Assembly: GCA_032164245.1 (NCBI GenBank)
Contig: JAVMKO010000001.1
Span: forward strand, 169,375,434 to 169,439,433
DNA from: Sternotherus odoratus
Lineage: Eukaryota; Chordata; Testudines; Kinosternidae
Reading direction: 5' to 3'
DNA length: 64,000 bases
A model generated the notes under the pieces. The model saw only the letters and a list, made by a program, of their open reading frames with translations. It was not told where the DNA came from and ran no database searches. Shown here one piece after another: positions 1 through 11,915 of the stretch (its first letter is position 1; each line of letters opens with the position of its first letter). The position numbers and the translations under genes are program-made.

Positions 1-79
1 CTGTACCATATGCTAGAATGGGCAGGATAGTTCTGCTGAGGGCCCTGTCTGGGTAGCAGAGCATACCTGCCTAGAAAAG

Positions 80-180
80 AAGGAGGTGGTCTTTTTTAAT
101 AGTGGCCTAAATGGTGTTTTTTTCACACCCCTGACCAATATAGCTATGCTGCTATAACTTCAGCGTAGACCAGGCCTAAA
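80..180. repeat. MITE end fragment
   Basis: The stretch ending GCGTAGACCAGGCCTAAA resembles the terminus of a common reptile miniature element (reverse complement begins with AGGCCTGGTCTACGC). The other end was not found, so this is a partial copy. Assignment rests on memory of similar repeats. Confidence 0.35.
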
Positions 181-1143
181 GAGTGAAATAAATCAAATTG
201 TTAAACTGGTACAGTCCCCCCACGTGGGTATTCCTGTTCCAGTCAAGGGTGGCTTTTTCCTGTTTAGCTTAAGCTACTTCTAATGCGACATAGCCTAAAG
301 GACTTATCTGGAATAAGAATGTGGTGCTCCCCACAATAGCAGACTTCTGATTGTAACCTTTTTGAGCTTTTATACGAATATAACAATGAATTTTGTTTTG
401 AAACAAAAAACTCAGAGACATTTCATTCAGAAAATATTGAAACGGGATGTTTCAGCATCATCAAATGGTTTCATTTTGGGTTTTTTCCTAAATGAAATTG
501 CATTGCTTTTCAAAAACTTTCATTTAGACCAAGTCATTTTTTTGTCAAAATAAAAAAATTAAAAATGTGTTCACAAACCTCTCACTCACTGCTCCCTTTG
601 CTTTTGAAGACCTTGCCTCAAGTCTGGTTATTCTGGTGGGGCTGCTCTTCTCACTGATACTGGGAGATGAATAACTATGCCACTCGTCAAAGCATTTGCT
701 GTTGCTTTTGGGAGTTAGGGGCAAACTCTGATTTGTCCTGAAAGCAAAATCATTGTTATCAGAGCTCAGCAGCAGGAGAACCTTTAGTTCTGCCTTGAGC
801 TGTGTCTGCAGTCAGTGTGTTTAAGGACATTTGGGAATAAGTTAAGCAGATGCGTGTGTAGAGCTGGGGAGTGGAAAGGAAGCAAAGTAGTGAAGATAAA
901 CAGCAGTGTTTTACTTTCTTCATTTCCAACAGAATGACATTTTCAAGCTGGAGAACGCAGTATGACATTTACAGATTGTTTTCTCTCATTAGTTGTTTGT
1001 TATGGCCGAAGTTAATGTCTTTAAAATCACTCCCTCTGATGGCACTAGTAGATACGACTTCTGGAAAGTACAAATTTGTAATAAACTATTGAGCTTGGAC
1101 AGGTGCAGTAGAGATTAAGGGACTAACCATGGTCCCATTAAGA
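181..1143. other. unassigned intergenic DNA
   Basis: AT-rich unique-looking sequence. Short open frames here lack splice signals, codon bias or recognisable similarity. Nothing further supported. Confidence 0.6.
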
Positions 1144-1151
1144 TCTATGGC

Positions 1152-1476
1152 AGCGGTTCTCAAACTGTGGGTCGGGATCCCAAAGTGGGTCACGACTTTG
1201 TTTTAATGGGGTCTCCAGGGCTGGTGTTAGACTAGCTGGGGCCTGGGCCAAAACTGAAGCCTGAGGCCCACTGCCCACCACCCAAGCCCCACTGCCCAGG
1301 GTGTGGGACTTAGGTTATAGGCCCCCTGCCCAGGGAAGAAGCTCTGGGACTTTGGTCCCCCTGCCCAGGGTGGTGGGGCTTGGGCAGGCTCAGGCTTCTG
1401 TCTCCCTTCCTGGGGACATGTAGCAAATTTTGTTGGCAGAAGGGATCGCAGTGCAATGAAGTCTGAGAACCCCTGG
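1152..1476. mobile_element. hAT-type non-autonomous element
   Basis: Termini read agcggttctcaaactgtggg and, at the right, tctgagaacccctgg, the imperfect inverted repeats typical of reptile hAT MITEs. It is flanked by a perfect 8-bp duplication TCTATGGC at 1144-1151 and 1477-1484. The interior is GC-rich with repeated GCCCACTGCCC-like words and no coding potential. Confidence 0.85.
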
Positions 1477-1484
1477 TCTATGGC

Positions 1485-2547
1485 AAAGCTCCCAGGGGGA
1501 GCCGATTTCAGACCTTTACAGTGTTTTTTGCCAGCATCAGTATTATCACCGAGATTGCTTGCCTGGGAGTCTCAAGAATTCTAGGCTTACTGTTGAATCC
1601 TAACTTTTACTTTCAGCAGTAGTGCTGTGAGACAGCAGTTACTGGGATTTCTCATTCATCAGCAAACACATGGAGCTAATATTACTTCTGTAGGAGCAAA
1701 GGTCAGTGGCAAGTATGCACTGATGTACTGGAGGGTAGTACTGAAGCTTGACAATTCTATATGACCTAAGGAGCATCTTTCCCCACAGGCATCCCCAACC
1801 CATTTAATGGGGATGTGTTTTTGTCCAGAGGAGGAAATGTTAAACAAACATATATAGTAACCTTGTAAAATATTACCCCAGTTGTAAAGGCTGGTTCCAG
1901 GATCAAGAAGGTTTTAGATTATTTGTAATAAGTTTGCCAGTCACATTAATTTTAAAATGTACAAGTCACGTATACTTTATGCCTGCTGTTGGAGAACTAG
2001 CCTTTCTACCCTTCTGCGTGTTCATAACTACACCACATGGCATTCTGCGACCATAGATGAGTGCGGGAAATGGGAAAAGCACCAGTTTCAACAAATTAAA
2101 GGAAGCAATCCAGTTCGCTCCAATTTTACACACAAATTGGAATTATTAAGGGGGATGTTAGTTCATAGAGTTTATTACACATCATAGAGCATTATAGTCT
2201 CACATTAGCTATGCTCAGCTCTCTTAACCTGGTAAAAGTACTCATATTCAAACAAGTTCAATGGCAATGAATCAGAACTATGCAGTATATTCAAATTACC
2301 ATCAAGTTAACTGAGCCCCTGCTTTCTATTGACCTTCTTATCTTTAAGGCTTTAGGGTTCACACAGAGAGAGGTGACACACACACACACACTTCTATATA
2401 CCTCTCTCACCTGGGGGGGTGACTGACTGACCCAACCCTCTCTACCCAGTGCTCTCTGCCCTCCATGCCTGGCTGGGCCCCTGGGATGGACCCACCTCTC
2501 CGTTACCTGACACCACAGCTTCCAAGGCAACCGGTGGGGGGAGGAGG
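1485..2547. other. unassigned intergenic DNA with short CA repeat
   Basis: No gene seen. A short (CA)n tract of about 18 bases lies at 2373-2391. The 2395-2547 stretch is GC-richer and abuts the DIRS fragment, so it may be part of an unidentified repeat. Confidence 0.5.
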
Positions 2548-4310
2548 GGCACGCAGGGTCACAAGCCCCCCTCCTCCAGATTTCTGCCAGGGTTCATACT
2601 GACTATTGCCTGCTGATTCGCAATGCACAGCTGCAGGCCCCCCGTTGAATAGACCTTCCTGCCAAAAAGGTCGAGCTTTTTGGCCTCCCTGTTCTTGGGG
2701 GTCAACCCCTGGAATGCCTGCTGCTCCCTTTGGTTAGCCACATCTAAAACCAGGGAGTCTGGAGGAGGGTGAGCATACAGGTGCTCATGCCCTTTGGAGG
2801 GCACAAAGTAACGCCTCTCAGTCCTCTTAGCCATGGGGGCCAGAGAGGCTGGGGTCTGCCAGAGTGCGTGAGGTGTCTGCCACAGTTTTAATGAGGGGTA
2901 CGATGACCCTTGAGGGCCCGGAGGACGCTAGGATGTTCACCACAGGGTCCATCTCAACCTCTACCTCCTTTGCCTGGTTGGCCAGGCTCTGTGCCGCCCT
3001 TCTGAGGAGCTGCTGGAGAACTCTATAGTCCTCCAGGGCCGGTGCCACTGAGGTCCCCGCCACTGCGTTGTCCGGCGAAGAAGATGAGGAAAGCACCAGA
3101 TGCCAATCATCCTCCCCGCCCTCAGCACCCGCAGGATCCCTCGACACACGGTACTCTGGTTGCGTGGCCAGTGTGGAAGCAGGGAACAGCAACGTTACTG
3201 GTACTGGGGTCGAATCAACGCAACGAGGTGGACCCTGGGTGGAGAGCGCGGGGCTCTCATTAAGGGCTTGCCTCTCAATGGGAGCAATGGTCAGGGGGGG
3301 CACCAGTGGCTCGTCCCGTCTTCGCGGAGAGGCTGGCACCGACATTCTCAGCAAGTCCGATGCTGCCTCAGATGCCTCCGGCGTCAACGGAGGGCAAACC
3401 TCACTGCACGGTTCTGGGAATCCCAACTGGTCCAGACTCAACTGACCCCATCGGGGCAGGAGTCGACGGGGCCTTGGGTGGGATCGGCGCCAATGCAGAC
3501 TGCCCTGCTGCACTCACAGGCACTGCGGGCCCTTGAAGGTCCTGGTGGGGTGGATGTCCCTTCACTGGCCTCTTCCTCTTCACAGGCACCGGTAAAGGGG
3601 AGCGGTGCCGTACTGAGGCTGCCTTTATATGTCCCGAGGCCCTCAGGTGCCGGGATCTATGGTCTTTCTGCTGGGTCTCTGCCCGCACCAGTAGCGCCGG
3701 AGCTCTGTGCACCGAAGACAAGGCACTCGGTGCAGGATCCGCCAGTTCCAGATCAGAATGCGATCGCAAGGCGGCCTTCATCAGGAGACCATAGAGTCTC
3801 TGCTCTCAGTTCTTAAGGGTCCGGGGGCGGAATCCCTTACAGATACGACACCGGTCTCTCTGGTGGCTCCTCCCAAGACACCTCAGACAAGAAGAGTGTG
3901 GGTCACTCTTTGGCATAAATTTGCCACAGACCCACAGAGTTTAAACCCTGGGGACTCGGGCATGCACCAGAGAGGGCAAGACAAGTGGAACTCCCCCAAC
4001 AACTAACCGACTAACCAACTAAATAAGCTTAACTAGAACTATCAACTAACTACAAAAACGAACTAAATACAGTCACAATGGTGAACTGCTAAGGCTGCTT
4101 CACAGGAGCGAGCAAAGCTCCAGCTAGCCGTCACAGGCAATAAGAAGGGACTGAGGGGGTGGAGGGTTGTCAAGGCCATATATTGGGCGCCGTAGTGGCA
4201 CTACTCCAGGGGGCGCCTGAGCCAACTCTACAGATACTGCTAGGGGAAAAACCTGCTGGCTGGGGTGCACGCGCCTGCTTGGAGTGCACATGAACAATCA
4301 GTCGAAGAAA
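2548..4310 (-). mobile_element. truncated DIRS-type retrotransposon (copy A)
   Basis: The 5' end is at the right: 4100-4310 holds a terminal repeat ending in sequence like gaacaatcagtcgaagaaac, which parallels the terminus of the longer DIRS copy at 27.2 kb (gagcaatcactcgaagaag). Inward follows a gag-like ORF in pieces. The RT, RNase H and recombinase regions and the other terminal repeat are absent; the left limit sits in a G-rich stretch near 2548. The gag resembles but is clearly diverged from copy B, so this is a different subfamily. Confidence 0.75.
2559..3963 (-). pseudogene. DIRS gag-like protein fragment, broken
   Basis: From an ATG near 3963 the frame starts MPESPGFKLC and then, shifted, shows a Cys-rich motif CGKFMPKSDPHSSCLRCLG followed by a second Cys pair (CRICKG), as at the start of DIRS gag proteins. 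A stop follows soon after. The rest continues in at least two frames: a Ser/Pro-rich middle (2827-3513) and the conserved block with RRYFVPSKGHEHLYAHPP and KKLDLFGRKVYSTGGLQL (2559-2834), which aligns well with copy B. Several frameshifts and a stop make it non-functional. The role of DIRS gag is structural or nucleic-acid binding, by analogy. Confidence 0.75.
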
Positions 4311-4332
4311 CACATCACATTATTAACAGGGG

Positions 4333-4456
4333 TGGCTTTGTGCTCTACTGGTTAGTGTACAGGCCTGGGAGTCTGAACTCATGGGTTCTAGTCCCATCTG
4401 TGCCAGTGATTTTTGGGCAACCTATGTGCCTCTGTTTACTGTCTAAAATGGGAGTA
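4333..4456 (+). repeat. MIR-like (CORE-SINE) fragment
   Basis: Shows a tRNA-like B box (GGTTCTAGTCCC) in the context ggcctgggagtctgaactca and the later MIR-type words TTGGGCAACC, TGTGCCTCTGTTTAC and AAAATGGGAGTAA. It is cut off at the right by the GC-rich hairpin element. Confidence 0.7.
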
Positions 4457-4716
4457 AGTTAGAGCGCTCCCGGCAGCCCGCCCGCGGCGGGGAGGGGGGA
4501 ACCGGGACGCTCCCGGCAGCCCGCCCGCGGCGGGGAGGGGGGAACCTCAGCAGCCCGCCCGTGGCGGGGAGGGGGGAACCGGGACGCTCCCGGCAGCCCG
4601 CCCGCGGCGGGGAGGGAGGAACCGGGGCGCACATTCGCCCTATAAGACGCACCAACTTCCCCCCCCCCCCCGTTTTGGGGAAGAAAAAGTGCGTCTTATA
4701 GGGCGAAAAATACGGT
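4457..4716 (-). mobile_element. hairpin element with GC-rich minisatellite (copy 1)
   Basis: Contains about four imperfect repeats of a GC-rich unit (cggcagcccgcccgcggcgg followed by ggaggggggaac). These are followed by a perfect 17-bp inverted repeat CGCCCTATAAGACGCAC / GTGCGTCTTATAGGGCG around a poly-C/CCGTTTTGGGG loop, and a terminus AAAAATACGGTA. The same architecture occurs inverted at 44408-44650. It looks like one end of a non-autonomous DNA transposon with a TACCGTATTTTT terminus; superfamily not assigned. Confidence 0.6.
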
Positions 4717-4956
4717 AATCCCTTTGCTTCTTGTCCTATTCTCAGAGGTTAAGGAGAACAATTTTCCTCCATCCTCCTTGTAACAACCTTTTATGTACTT
4801 GAAAACTGTTATGTACCCAAACTCAGAGTCTGTGATAAATGAATGCTGGTCCAAGGTCTTGTGAATGGGGCGGGGCGGTGGGGGGGGGGGGAGGAGAGGG
4901 GGAAAGGAAGAGGGAGGAAGGATCCCACAGGGAGTTGCGTGTGTGAGGGTGATGGG
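4717..4956. other. LINE remnant and G-rich tract
   Basis: 4750-4815 (tccttgtaacaacctttta, tacttgaaaactgttatg) resembles an old CR1/L3-type 3' region in reverse. 4866-4920 is a purine-rich G/A tract. No gene. Confidence 0.4.
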
Positions 4957-5131
4957 TAGGGTTGCCACCTCTGAGGTACACACGTACACACAAAAAAAGG
5001 CCATCTGGGATGATGCTGAGTCCACAAAACTAGACAGCTGACAGTGCATACTGAGCACCCTGACAGATTTCTCAGGAACATACATTAAACCAGGGATGAT
5101 TCTGGGAACACCCAGACAGATGACAACCCTA
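4957..5131. mobile_element. hAT-type MITE
   Basis: Ends TAGGGTTGCCACCTC and GATGACAACCCTA form terminal inverted repeats. Flanking 8-mers GTGATGGG (4949-4956) and GAGATGGG (5132-5139) match at 7 of 8 positions, a slightly decayed target duplication. No coding capacity. Confidence 0.75.
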
Positions 5132-5139
5132 GAGATGGG

Positions 5140-6469
5140 CCTGGTAGAAGGAGAATCTGGAGATACACTCATTTCTAGCCAGTCCATTGTCAATGTCATA
5201 GACTCAGCCAATTCCCTCAGGTCCCAGTAGGGATTACAAAATGAGACAACCTGTTTTCAGGGACATATGGTCGTCTTCCACATTTCCAGACCTTGCATCA
5301 CCCCCCCCCCCCAAAATATCGTTACAAGTCCTGTAGGAAAGGACATAGTGGCCTTTAGCCCATTCCCTTTTCCAGATGTCTTTCAGGAGCAACAAGTAGG
5401 CCTGTCCAACCCCCGTCTTCCTTATTCAAGGAGACCACTGTCCTTCGGCTCCCCAGGAATCTTCTGGCAAGTGAGCACAGACAGGCCTGACCAAGGAGAA
5501 CAAGCTGGAGAATGAATAAGTGCACACAGGCCTTTCAAGGGTCTCATCCTGAGCAAAATCCCACCCACAGCCAATGGCTTCCCAGGACACACAGGAAGTT
5601 GTGTCCACATTTGGTGGCATTCCCCTTTTACCTCTAGGAGATGGAGTTCCCTGTGGAGGCTTTTGTCTCTTTCTGTCACCCTGAAAGATGAGCTGCCCGG
5701 GTGGTGTTACTCCTTCCCATTTCCCTGGGAGATGGAGTTCTTCTCTCTTTCTCCCCTTTCTTCTTTACCCTGCTTTCTGGAAATGGACTCTCTCAAGACA
5801 ATGGAGCCCCCTTCTTCCTTCCTTCTCCTCCATTTTGCTTAGAGGTTGCTCGAACACCATGGACAGGGGTCACATCTCTCCTCCATACCTAGGCGCTTTA
5901 CTGCCCTCTTTTCCATTCCTACCCCCTGGGGGTCTGGCTCTCCAAAAAAGGTTGTCCTCTTCTTTGCCACGCTCCTTGAATTTGGGATTTTCGCTGAGTT
6001 CTCCCAGCTTTCTCCACTGGGGCCAAGGAGATGAGGTTTAGGATATTCTCTCTTCTCCCCCAATCTACTCAGGAAGTGGGGAATAGTAAAAAGCACTGAT
6101 GTCCTCTGCCTGTAGCTTACAACTGCTGCTCTAAGCAATAGCAACCTAACTTCAGAGTGCCTGCTCTGAAACCCTTGTGTTCACCACCTAATTTAACTTC
6201 ACTGCATCTGAGTGGGATTGAAATTAGGCAGGATGAGTTTGCCCATCACTTTTTTCATTCACTTTTCTATACCCTGGCAGAGGAGGTGTCTACTGAGCTG
6301 AAAAGCATCAACATTTATATCTGGGTGGCGACTGCCCCATTTGGCACTGTGGATAGCTTTTATTATTATTTCTCATTTGCATTACACTAGATCCCAACTA
6401 AGCTTGAGGGCCCGTTGTGTGAGGTACTAGAGAATGACTCTTTGCCCAGATGGTGGAAGAAAGGAATTT
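5140..6469. other. unassigned intergenic DNA
   Basis: Pyrimidine-rich in 5680-6070 with several open frames that overlap on both strands, a sign of composition rather than coding. No splice-flanked or conserved exon recognised. Confidence 0.5.
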
Positions 6470-6560
6470 TTATTGTCCTCATTATATCCACAGAGAACTG
6501 AGAAACAGAGACTAAGTGACTTGCCCATGGTCACATAGGCAGGCTGTGGCAGATCAGCAA
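6470..6560 (-). repeat. MIR-like fragment
   Basis: The plus strand reads actgagaaacagagactaag, TGACTTGCCCATGGTCACAT and GGCAGGCTGTGG, the reverse complement of the MIR core. Confidence 0.65.
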
Positions 6561-6641
6561 ACTGAATACCACTCCAGCATCTCAACAATAAAACTATATT
6601 TCCTCTCTAGCTGGATAGGCTTCAGGGGTAGGCCCCAATTC

Positions 6642-7090
6642 AATGTTCCCGCTCATTTTTCCCATGCACTTGTGGAATTAATTTTATTATGTGCACCAAT
6701 ATGGAGGTGATGTGTGGCAGGACTGGGGCAGAGGGTTGGATGTGTGGGGAGGGTGTGGTAGTGAGGGCTCCAACTGGGGCTGTGAACTCTGGGCCAGGGG
6801 ATGAGAGGTTTAGGGTGCAGGCTGCCCCAGGGCTGCAGCAGAGAGAAAGGACTGTCCCCAGCCCTTTCTCACCTCAGCAGCATCTCAGCTGAGGGGAAAG
6901 GCGCCTTTCCCCGGCCACATGAGCTCTGGAGCTGAGAAAGAGCATTTCTCCCCACCTCTCCCAGCTGCAGCAGGTCCAGGTCTGGGGCTGTGGGAGAGGC
7001 ACCTTCACGCCTCCCCTCCACACCTCTGAGTGCCTGTGGGGCCCTTGATAGGCTGCTGTGTAGCCACACAGCTTAGAGAGAACTTCGGTC
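6642..7090. repeat. probable GC-rich DNA-transposon-derived repeat
   Basis: Begins aatgttcccgctcattttt and ends gcttagagagaactt, which pair weakly as inverted termini. The interior has the word gtgcaccaatatggaggtga, which I associate with a common turtle repeat, and is then GC-rich. No target duplication could be confirmed. Confidence 0.35.
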
Positions 7091-7539
7091 CTCATTCAAT
7101 TCTTGGCCAGAAGGCTCAGAAGCTGCAACGCCAGACCTTGAGTAGGGTAGAGGAACAGAGGATCCCTTAGTAGAGAAGTTGAGGACCCTCTCATCTCCTC
7201 CAAGAAAATCTTATAGTGGGTTAAAAAAACAACACTTCAATGGTTAAAACACAAATCTTACAGTTTGTTTAGTAAAGTTAAATTTCTGATTGTTAATGCA
7301 GGGCTAATTGTTTTACAGCCTCTTTGGCCCTTTATAATGAATGACATCATTGAAAACAAGATCAGTTTTAACAATGGCCACCACCGGCAGCAGCCTCCTG
7401 CTCTAAATTATCCAGAAACAATTGAAAATGCCTTTGACAATTAAAAAGCCATTTATAATTAAAAATCAATTTTAAAGCACTTTCTCTCTTTCCACATCCT
7501 GAAAAACATCTATCACCATGTGGCATTTCAGAACACAGT

Positions 7540-7797
7540 CAGGTCTGGCCTTACCATGAGGTGAACTCAGGTGCCAGCCTGTGGGGAAGGGGGGCACTAG
7601 AACCCAGAGTGTAAAAAATTGTGTCTGCTGCTGGTTCATATGTATTCCCTCTGCTTGGATGCACAGAGATGGTGGAGCGCTGTGCTGGAGGGAGGAGGGC
7701 ACAAGAGACCTTTCAAAGTTTTGACCCAAGCAAGGGGACATGGGGGTGTCATTTGAGCTCCCTGCCTCAGGTGCCAAAACATTGTGGGCCGGCCCTG
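7540..7797. mobile_element. hAT-type MITE
   Basis: Ends caggtctggccttaccatga and gtgggccggccctg are decayed inverted repeats of the CAGGGCCGGCC type. Flanks AACACAGT (7532-7539) and AACACCGT (7798-7805) are an 8-bp duplication with one mismatch. Confidence 0.75.
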
Positions 7798-7805
7798 AAC
7801 ACCGT

Positions 7806-9024
7806 GCTGAGCAAAAAGCTCACAGTATGCTCCAAGTCAGAGGGGATTTGCTGTACTGGATCTATGAAGTAAAACTATTAATTAGCTCCTCCTGGTGGGT
7901 AATTTTAATGTGGGTTTCATTATGCTCTCATGTTCTTAGTCTAACCTTGAATACTCCCCCCTCCTTAAACCAGTTACAGAAGATCTATTGTTTTAGTAGC
8001 TCAGCTTTCCAGCTGACTTTAAGATTTCTGATCCCTAGACAAGGCCTCATATTTGAATGCATTCAGGGTTGCTGTTGCTGCTTATGTAACTACTCCCCCA
8101 CCTTTTGGTCTCCTGCCATTCAGAGCCACTGCATCAAGGCTGCTGAGAGGGAACCTCCTTTCCCCCTGCTTCCTTAACCAAGATCTGTCTGCTGCTAGAT
8201 TAGATGCCTGGACACAGGAGACACTGGCCGTGTCAGACATGCAATCTCTTAAGGTTTCCGGGGCAGTCTTATATATCGTCAGCATTGTTAGAGTTGAATA
8301 GCTCGACGGCTGATCAGGGCAGCACAGGACATAATTTCTAGAGAGACTTCCTGTGAAGGCTTCCTTACTGGAACGGGAACGTCTCATTTTTCTCTGCTGT
8401 TCTTATTTCAAAGAGATTAAATTTCTGCTGTAGCAGAGCAATAATTGCATTCATGATTCTTACTCTGCCAGAACAAACGTTACTGCTGGAATGAAGGAAT
8501 GGAAGCAGTGTATACAGGATGAGTAGCAATCGTTACTGATAATTTCTTGTTATCAGATTAACAACATATGTGGATGGAGATTTTGTGATTCTTTGTGGTG
8601 TACACAGTATGGAGTGTCCAATGTGCCAGCTGTGGCCAATAGGGTCTTGAAATGCTGTGCACACTTAAAGGAACAAGTAAATATTAGGACTGTAGGGGGT
8701 TTACTGCTATTTCAAAATATTTTCACATCTAAATGCAAATTAAATTCAGCCTTGGGCTCTTTGCCAGTTGTCAGTATGCCATACAGGTGTTGCAATGTGC
8801 TCCTGTGCCTGTGATAGGAAGAAAAAATTTACAGGACTAGTTACCCTAAAGTTTCACATGATCCATCAAACTCTGAACTGCATTTCATTCCATGGTTCAT
8901 GACACTCAGGAGTTATCCCAATGGACTCATCCTCATTTACCGGTCTCTGTCAATTTCCACTGGCTCACGTTTGTCTATTTAGCACAATCTTGTAGCTAAT
9001 CAGCACTCAGCTATTGTCTACCCC
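7806..9024. other. unassigned intergenic DNA
   Basis: No repeat family or exon recognised. Open frames near 8050-8390 occur on both strands and show no homology. Confidence 0.5.
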
Positions 9025-9240
9025 AGAAAGTGTCGTAGGTTTAACTTAAAACCCGTTTTTACAGCAGTTTAGTTAAACTGACAAATCCATCTGTGGACAC
9101 TTCTTCAGATTCAAATTGGCTGATCAGCATACATCAGTTCTTAGTCAACGAAAACTAAACCAAAATAAACCTATCTGAAGGAAGCATGTTCACTAACTTA
9201 GTTTAAATCAGTATAAAATCACACCTTAAGTTATACCTGT
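9025..9240. repeat. probable MITE
   Basis: Left end cgtaggtttaacttaaaac and right end cttaagttatacctg are imperfect inverted repeats. The interior has the aaactgatttaa-type words of common reptile miniature elements. No clear target duplication. Confidence 0.35.
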
Positions 9241-11490
9241 GCAATCTACTGGCAGTCAAGGTTTGAGTAATCTTTGAGTTCTCCTTTTCTATATTAATCT
9301 TCATATTGTTTATTTACTGGTGCTGCTTATACAGCTTGTCAGCAGGCATTGCCCTGTAAAACACGCTTCGTCCATTGCAGGGACAATTGTAAGGGGCACT
9401 TACTTAAATTTTAGCCCAGTCTGATTTCACTCTTGTTGTTCTTGTTCTGTTATACACACAGTGTCTGCTGTTTCCTTGGGTGTAGGCAGAGAACTCATGT
9501 CATTTTATCATTCACTTTACACTCAACTTTCTAAAAGCAGGCTCCAACCTAGCATTTGTATCAGTGCAAATACTCCCTCTCTTACAGCAGACGTCTCTGA
9601 GCTGTTTGACCTATTATGCTTTGTCTTGTGAGCTTTCATAACCATTAATGTACTATAGGTGAGCAAAGCTTGGCTTTAAAAGCTTCAGTCATTCAGGTCA
9701 CATTTTAAAGGATTTCTTCATCGAACAACTTCCCTGATGCTTCCTGCAAGCTCTGTCTGTATTGGAGTTTAGGAGAGGATTGAAGTTAATTTACATCAGC
9801 AGGGGATCTGCTGCTAGAAGCTTAGAGTCCAGTTTTAAATGAATTGGGAATGCAGATACAAACATAGTTAGAACTTAGTTTGTGGCAACGCATAGAGAGG
9901 CCTTAATTATTCTGTTCCATTCATGTCTTACCCTTCTGGGAACCCTGAGTGACCAACACATCTATGTTCTATAGCCTTGTCTGCACCAGATAGTTTGTAA
10001 CACTATATTGTTGGGATTTTTTTCCCCCAACACAACAGAAACTGCCTTGACTCCACCAACATTTTGTCTCTTGTTGGTTTGTCTCATACTTTATATCAGA
10101 TTAATTACACCTCTTTGGAAGGGATTTAGCTCTGTTTCAGAACGACTTCTATAGGTAATAGGTTCACATGACTGGATCTCCATGTTGGCAGAACTACAGC
10201 ACTACAGTTAGTTCTTCCACTGGTATCATACAGTGCATTGCTTCACACCTGGAATGGCTTGTCTGGTTACCTACATGCACTCTAGGGTCATTCAGACTGG
10301 ATAGCTAAGACGTTGGGCATGGGCACTATCTCCCGCTGTCCATAACACTGTGACATTCCCCCCCAGCGCTGCTTGCTATGAATCAGTGAGGCTTTCACCC
10401 TTGGTTTTAACAAATGTTGTGCAAAACTCAGCAAAATTACCTCGAAGATGCCTCCTCATGTCATGAGACACCTCCACCTTCCTAAGTCTTCCAGATATAC
10501 ACTCCACAGATTTTACTAGAGGTAAACAGGACCTTCAAATGCTTCCCAAGCCCTAGAATCACAGGGTAAGCAGGGTCTCACAAGGTGACAGTTAGCATTT
10601 TAACACCATTAATGCCCACGGTGACTGCCAGGAGCAAAAATGTAGCTTTTCATTGCATTAAATAAGAGTGAATTTCAAAAGATTCTGGCTTCATGGATGT
10701 TTCCTGGCCCCTCCACACTAATGTTAGTGATCTTGCCATGGTGATCAAACAGACCCTCCAGGAACATGCACAAATATTCTTTTCTCTTGAACTCTGAGGC
10801 CTGGTTTAGAGGGCAAAAAATAGGTCCCATCACTGGCCCCTGTATAATATGGGAACCCCAAACATTCAAAGGCATCAATTGTTCTCTGTGTTGACCCAGG
10901 GCAGCAGCTTATGTACCTTCATCACATCTGAATGGTGGTACTCTGGGTGGTGAGTTATGCTACAAATCTCTTCGTACGGAAGGGAGTGCTCATGTAGGGC
11001 CCGGCCCTGCAGCTCTGCACAGATTTCCAGGAAAGTGGCCTTCTGCATCCAGGCTCTCCAGCCACTGCTGGTTATCCCAGGGGTGCAACACTATCATTTC
11101 CTACCATTCAGTGCAGGTCAGCCAGGCTCAAGTGCAGCTGGTCAAGGAATTTGTCAAGGTGTGCCTACCTGGGTCCTTCCACTTCCTCCTCTAAAAGTAG
11201 TTGTGTGGAATCACGCTGGTGATGGGTGATCTGCAAATCTTCCCTGGCTGCATGACTGTCAGTAAATTATTCACTGGTTTTGCATTAATAAACGGGATCA
11301 CTGTGCTTCCTCCATGCTGCATGACAGCGGTTTGAAAAGGGCTCTTGTTAATGAAAACAAGATGAAGCATGGAATATTGCAGGAGGGATTGTAGGAGCTT
11401 GACCCGAGTCTCACAATTCCCCTATGTATCGATACATATCGTACAGTCTACTGCAAAAACCAACTGTAATGCATAATGCTTAGTGACATT
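9241..11490. other. unassigned intergenic DNA
   Basis: No gene recognised. A MITE-like start (ccttgtctgcaccaga) lies near 9975 without a convincing partner. The rest is unique-looking. Confidence 0.5.
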
Positions 11491-11499
11491 ACTTTGCAC

Positions 11500-11700
11500 C
11501 TTGGGATACCCACCCAGAGTACTGCAAGCTTATAGTGACATACTGCCACACTGTGTGGACATAATGCTTCACAAATGAAGTAGTTTAAAGCAGTGTAGAG
11601 AAAGTACTGTGTACTCCCACTTCAGTTTAATTATATCTGTATAATTATACAGACGTAAGTTAAGGCAGTACAAATTTCTCGTGTAGACAAGGTCTAAAGT
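11500..11700. repeat. probable MITE remnant
   Basis: The right end CGTGTAGACAAGGTCTAAAG matches the terminal type seen at 160-180. The inside has an inverted AT-rich core (tatatctgtataattataca). Left end uncertain. Confidence 0.3.
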
Positions 11701-11825
11701 CCTGTCTATATTATGGACATTTTCCAAATATTTCTCACTGCTGCTGAAACTGCCACAAGGATGTTCACAACACTTGCTCTGAACAGGCTTATATGGCAGT
11801 GTTGAAAGCCAGCAGCCCATAAAGA

Positions 11826-11915
11826 TTAGGGCTCCTGAGTAAAATTTTCAAAAGCCTCTGAGGAGATAAGAGCCTAAATCCCATTCACCTTCACTTTTGA
11901 AAATGGTACTTGGAT
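11826..11915. repeat. short palindromic reptile repeat
   Basis: gggctcctgagtaaaatttt, then aagagcctaaatcccattca and cacttttgaaaatggtactt, match a family of AGGCTCCTAA / TTTTGAAAATGGGACTTAGG repeats that recurs at 37515-37665. Confidence 0.4.

Noticed and set aside
3042..3816. Several plus-strand open frames of 73-238 codons
   Set aside because: All lie opposite the DIRS copy A gag and have no independent support.
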